A DNA stretch of 6,867 bases from Anaerolineales bacterium UBA5797 (GTDB lineage: Bacteria; Chloroflexota; Anaerolineae; Anaerolineales; Villigracilaceae): positions 1 to 6,867 of the forward strand of contig DIDP01000014.1 in the NCBI GenBank assembly GCA_002418205.1. The letters run 5' to 3'. Under the pieces are notes generated by a model. It did not search any database, was not told the origin of the DNA, and saw only the letters and a program-made list of their open reading frames with translations. The translations under genes were made by a program, and so were the position numbers. The first letter of the stretch is position 1. The number at the start of each line of letters is the position of its first letter. Below are positions 5,936-6,867 of the stretch, piece after piece.

Positions 5936-6447
5936 ATGATGTGGGAACAACCCATGCTTTTGTGTTGAGTAAAGGGTTTGCGCAGGTCGGCAATCACTCG
6001 GCATTGATCGGCGAGGATGACACCAGACGCCTGTTTGCCGAAGTGTATGCCGACCCGGATCGTCCTGATGTGCGACCGCAGGAGGCATACAAGTCCATTC
6101 TCTCCTCCATCCAACCTGGCTGGACATTACGTTTACTCCAATTGTTCTGGCCTGACCCGGAACCGAGGTTGGAATTCCAGAAGCAGGTCAGCCAATGGGA
6201 AACTCCTGTTTCAGAGGGCTTGGATATTCTGCATCAGGGCTTATCGCTTGCCGTGCAGGAATATCCACTTCCCTTTGTGCGGCGAACTGTATTGGAATTT
6301 GTATTACCAGGTGATGAGGGAATTGCCTGGTGGGAGGGACTTGTGGGATTGTGTGCCGGCTTTGGGTTACGAATTCGGTATCTGGATCAAGCAGAAATCG
6401 AAGGGTTGACCCGCTGGATATTAAATCCAAATCTGGTATACAAATAA
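5932..6447 (+). CDS. Unknown protein, possible stand-alone VirB4 N-terminal-like domain
   Basis: From the ATG at 5932 (ATGA overlap with the previous gene, GGAG 6 nt upstream) the product is 171 aa; an ATG at 5920 would add four residues. It has no signal peptide or clear membrane segment. It is a mixed alpha/beta protein with many Trp, Leu and Pro residues: AFVLSKGFAQVG near 9-20, a helix at about 49-60 (PQEAYKSILSSI), then PGWTLRLLQLFWPDPEP (62-78), a hydrophobic helical middle, and GLRIRYLDQAEIEGLTRWILNPN (within 145-167). The order 'strand, helix, GW-x-L strand, PxPE, ... helix, LNP' recalls the N-terminal domain of VirB4/TraC-type ATPases before their motor domain, but no Walker motifs are present and the protein ends there. 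This likeness is from memory and weak. It is the last gene of the operon visible here. Confidence 0.75.
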   Translation: MNDVGTTHAFVLSKGFAQVGNHSALIGEDDTRRLFAEVYADPDRPDVRPQEAYKSILSSIQPGWTLRLLQLFWPDPEPRLEFQKQVSQWETPVSEGLDILHQGLSLAVQEYPLPFVRRTVLEFVLPGDEGIAWWEGLVGLCAGFGLRIRYLDQAEIEGLTRWILNPNLVYK

Positions 6448-6476
6448 GCTTCTAATTTTGATTAATTTGAAGAAGC
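6448..6476. terminator. Weak hairpin between convergent genes
   Basis: GCTTCT (6448-6453), directly after the TAA of the plus-strand operon, pairs with AGAAGC (6471-6476) around an AT-rich 17-nt loop. Read on the minus strand it is followed by TTATTTG, which would be a modest U-rich tail for the convergent gene ending at 6607. On the plus strand the tail is CATTAATG. A 6-bp stem is short, so this is a suggestion for the only terminator-like structure in the convergent spacer. Confidence 0.22.
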
Positions 6477-6498
6477 CATTAATGAGATTGATATCCTT

Positions 6499-6595
6499 GT
6501 GCAGAACACCGTAACGGACGTTTTGGAACTCGCGGATGGCGGTGAGAGTACCGGGTGAAAAATTGAATGAACTGGCATTTGAACACGTGAAGTAA
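6499..6595 (+). pseudogene. Frameshifted remnant resembling an AbrB/MazE-type antitoxin
   Basis: A GTG at 6499 opens QNTVTDV in one frame. From 6518 a different frame reads TFWNSRMAVRVPGEKLNEL and ends AFEHVK with TAA at 6593-6595. AbrB/MazE-family antitoxins commonly have 'TV...KWGNSLAVRIP', followed by a helix such as 'LEELGF.' The match of WNS-x-x-AVRVP and of the following LNELAFE is good, and the two pieces join if a small deletion removed bases near 6520-6526, where the WGNS glycine would be. Neither frame alone gives a full domain, and no toxin gene follows, since the convergent gene begins at 6607. I read this as a decayed toxin-antitoxin relic. The alternative is a chance likeness in non-coding DNA. 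Confidence 0.35.
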
Positions 6596-6606
6596 AGTGT
6601 TGGTGG

Positions 6607-6867
6607 CTAAAGTCTACTCAAAATGAGAGGGACATACAGGCTTCTCCAAACAAGATACGCGCCAGCCACAATGAGCATGACCGCGCTAAGGCGATATACA
6701 TGTGGAAGGAATCTGCGATACCACTGGGCAATTGCGCCTTTTAGCAACGCCGTACCAAGCGCAACGCCCATCAGGATAACTGCGATGCCCAAAGCATATC
6801 CACTGAACATAATTACACCTGAAAGAAAGCCAGAAACTGTAAGACTTGCGCCAACAATGGATATGAA
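6607..6867 (-). CDS. CcdA-like cytochrome c biogenesis membrane protein, C-terminal part (partial)
   Basis: The minus strand is open from the window edge at 6867 to a TAG at 6609-6607, giving 86 residues of a protein whose start lies outside. An internal ATG at 6810 is not the true start, because 19 further in-frame codons without a stop precede it. The segment has hydrophobic spans at about 1-16, 18-41 and 59-77, with the pattern GYALGIAVILMGVALGTALL (23-42), then a basic loop (YRRFLP) and LSAVMLIVAGAYLVW (60-74). This is typical of the last two spans of CcdA/DsbD-type thiol-disulfide transporters, which pass electrons across the membrane for cytochrome c maturation or disulfide reduction. 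The redox cysteines would be in the part not seen. It converges on the secretion operon and is probably unrelated to it. Another LysE/TauE-like transporter is the alternative. Confidence 0.65.
   Translation of the reverse strand, partial: FISIVGASLTVSGFLSGVIMFSGYALGIAVILMGVALGTALLKGAIAQWYRRFLPHVYRLSAVMLIVAGAYLVWRSLYVPLILSRL

Noticed and set aside
6607..6810. Minus-strand 67-residue protein starting at ATG 6810 as a complete small membrane protein
   Set aside because: The frame stays open for 19 more codons to the window edge, and the extra residues continue the hydrophobic pattern. It is the tail of a longer gene.

Overview
The window carries a compact plus-strand operon for part of a Tad/Flp-type (or conjugation-like) secretion machine. 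It is flanked upstream by a separate anchored-protein gene and downstream by the 3' end of a convergent cytochrome c biogenesis-type membrane gene. The DNA is bacterial, moderately GC-rich by eye. The combination of a CpaB-like SAF protein, a CpaE/TadZ-like ATPase and a CpaF/TadA-like ATPase, with no sign of an outer-membrane secretin, would suit Chloroflexota (Anaerolineae-type). That assignment is an inference from gene style, not a database result.

Layout. Positions 1-315 hold the possible tail of an upstream gene, a doubtful 52-codon ORF (41-199) joined to it by a GTGA overlap, an 8-bp hairpin (218-242) and a 9-bp inverted repeat (278-316) whose second arm runs into the next start codon. 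At 316-1260 lies a membrane-anchored extracytoplasmic protein with a concanavalin A-like look, closed by a very good intrinsic terminator (1274-1306). From 1367 to 6447 six genes run head to tail with overlaps or gaps of at most 9 nt: a helical soluble protein of unknown function, CpaB-like, CpaE/TadZ-like, CpaF/TadA-like, a 91-aa basic protein, and a 171-aa protein that may resemble the N-terminal domain of VirB4-type ATPases. Positions 6448-6606 contain no intact gene, but two reading frames there look like a frameshifted AbrB/MazE-type antitoxin. At 6607-6867, on the minus strand and running off the window, is the C-terminal part of a CcdA-like multi-membrane-span protein.

How the genes may work together. 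The CpaF-like hexameric ATPase would power assembly or transport at the inner face of the membrane. The CpaE/TadZ-like ParA-family ATPase would localise it, and the CpaB-like protein would form an extracytoplasmic ring or scaffold. The three unknown genes are translationally coupled to these and are good candidates for system-specific parts. The usual TadB/TadC platform genes, prepilin and prepilin peptidase are absent from the window. The CpaF-like gene is followed by unknowns instead of TadB, so the system is either a rearranged Tad cluster or a hybrid that borrows Tad parts for another use.
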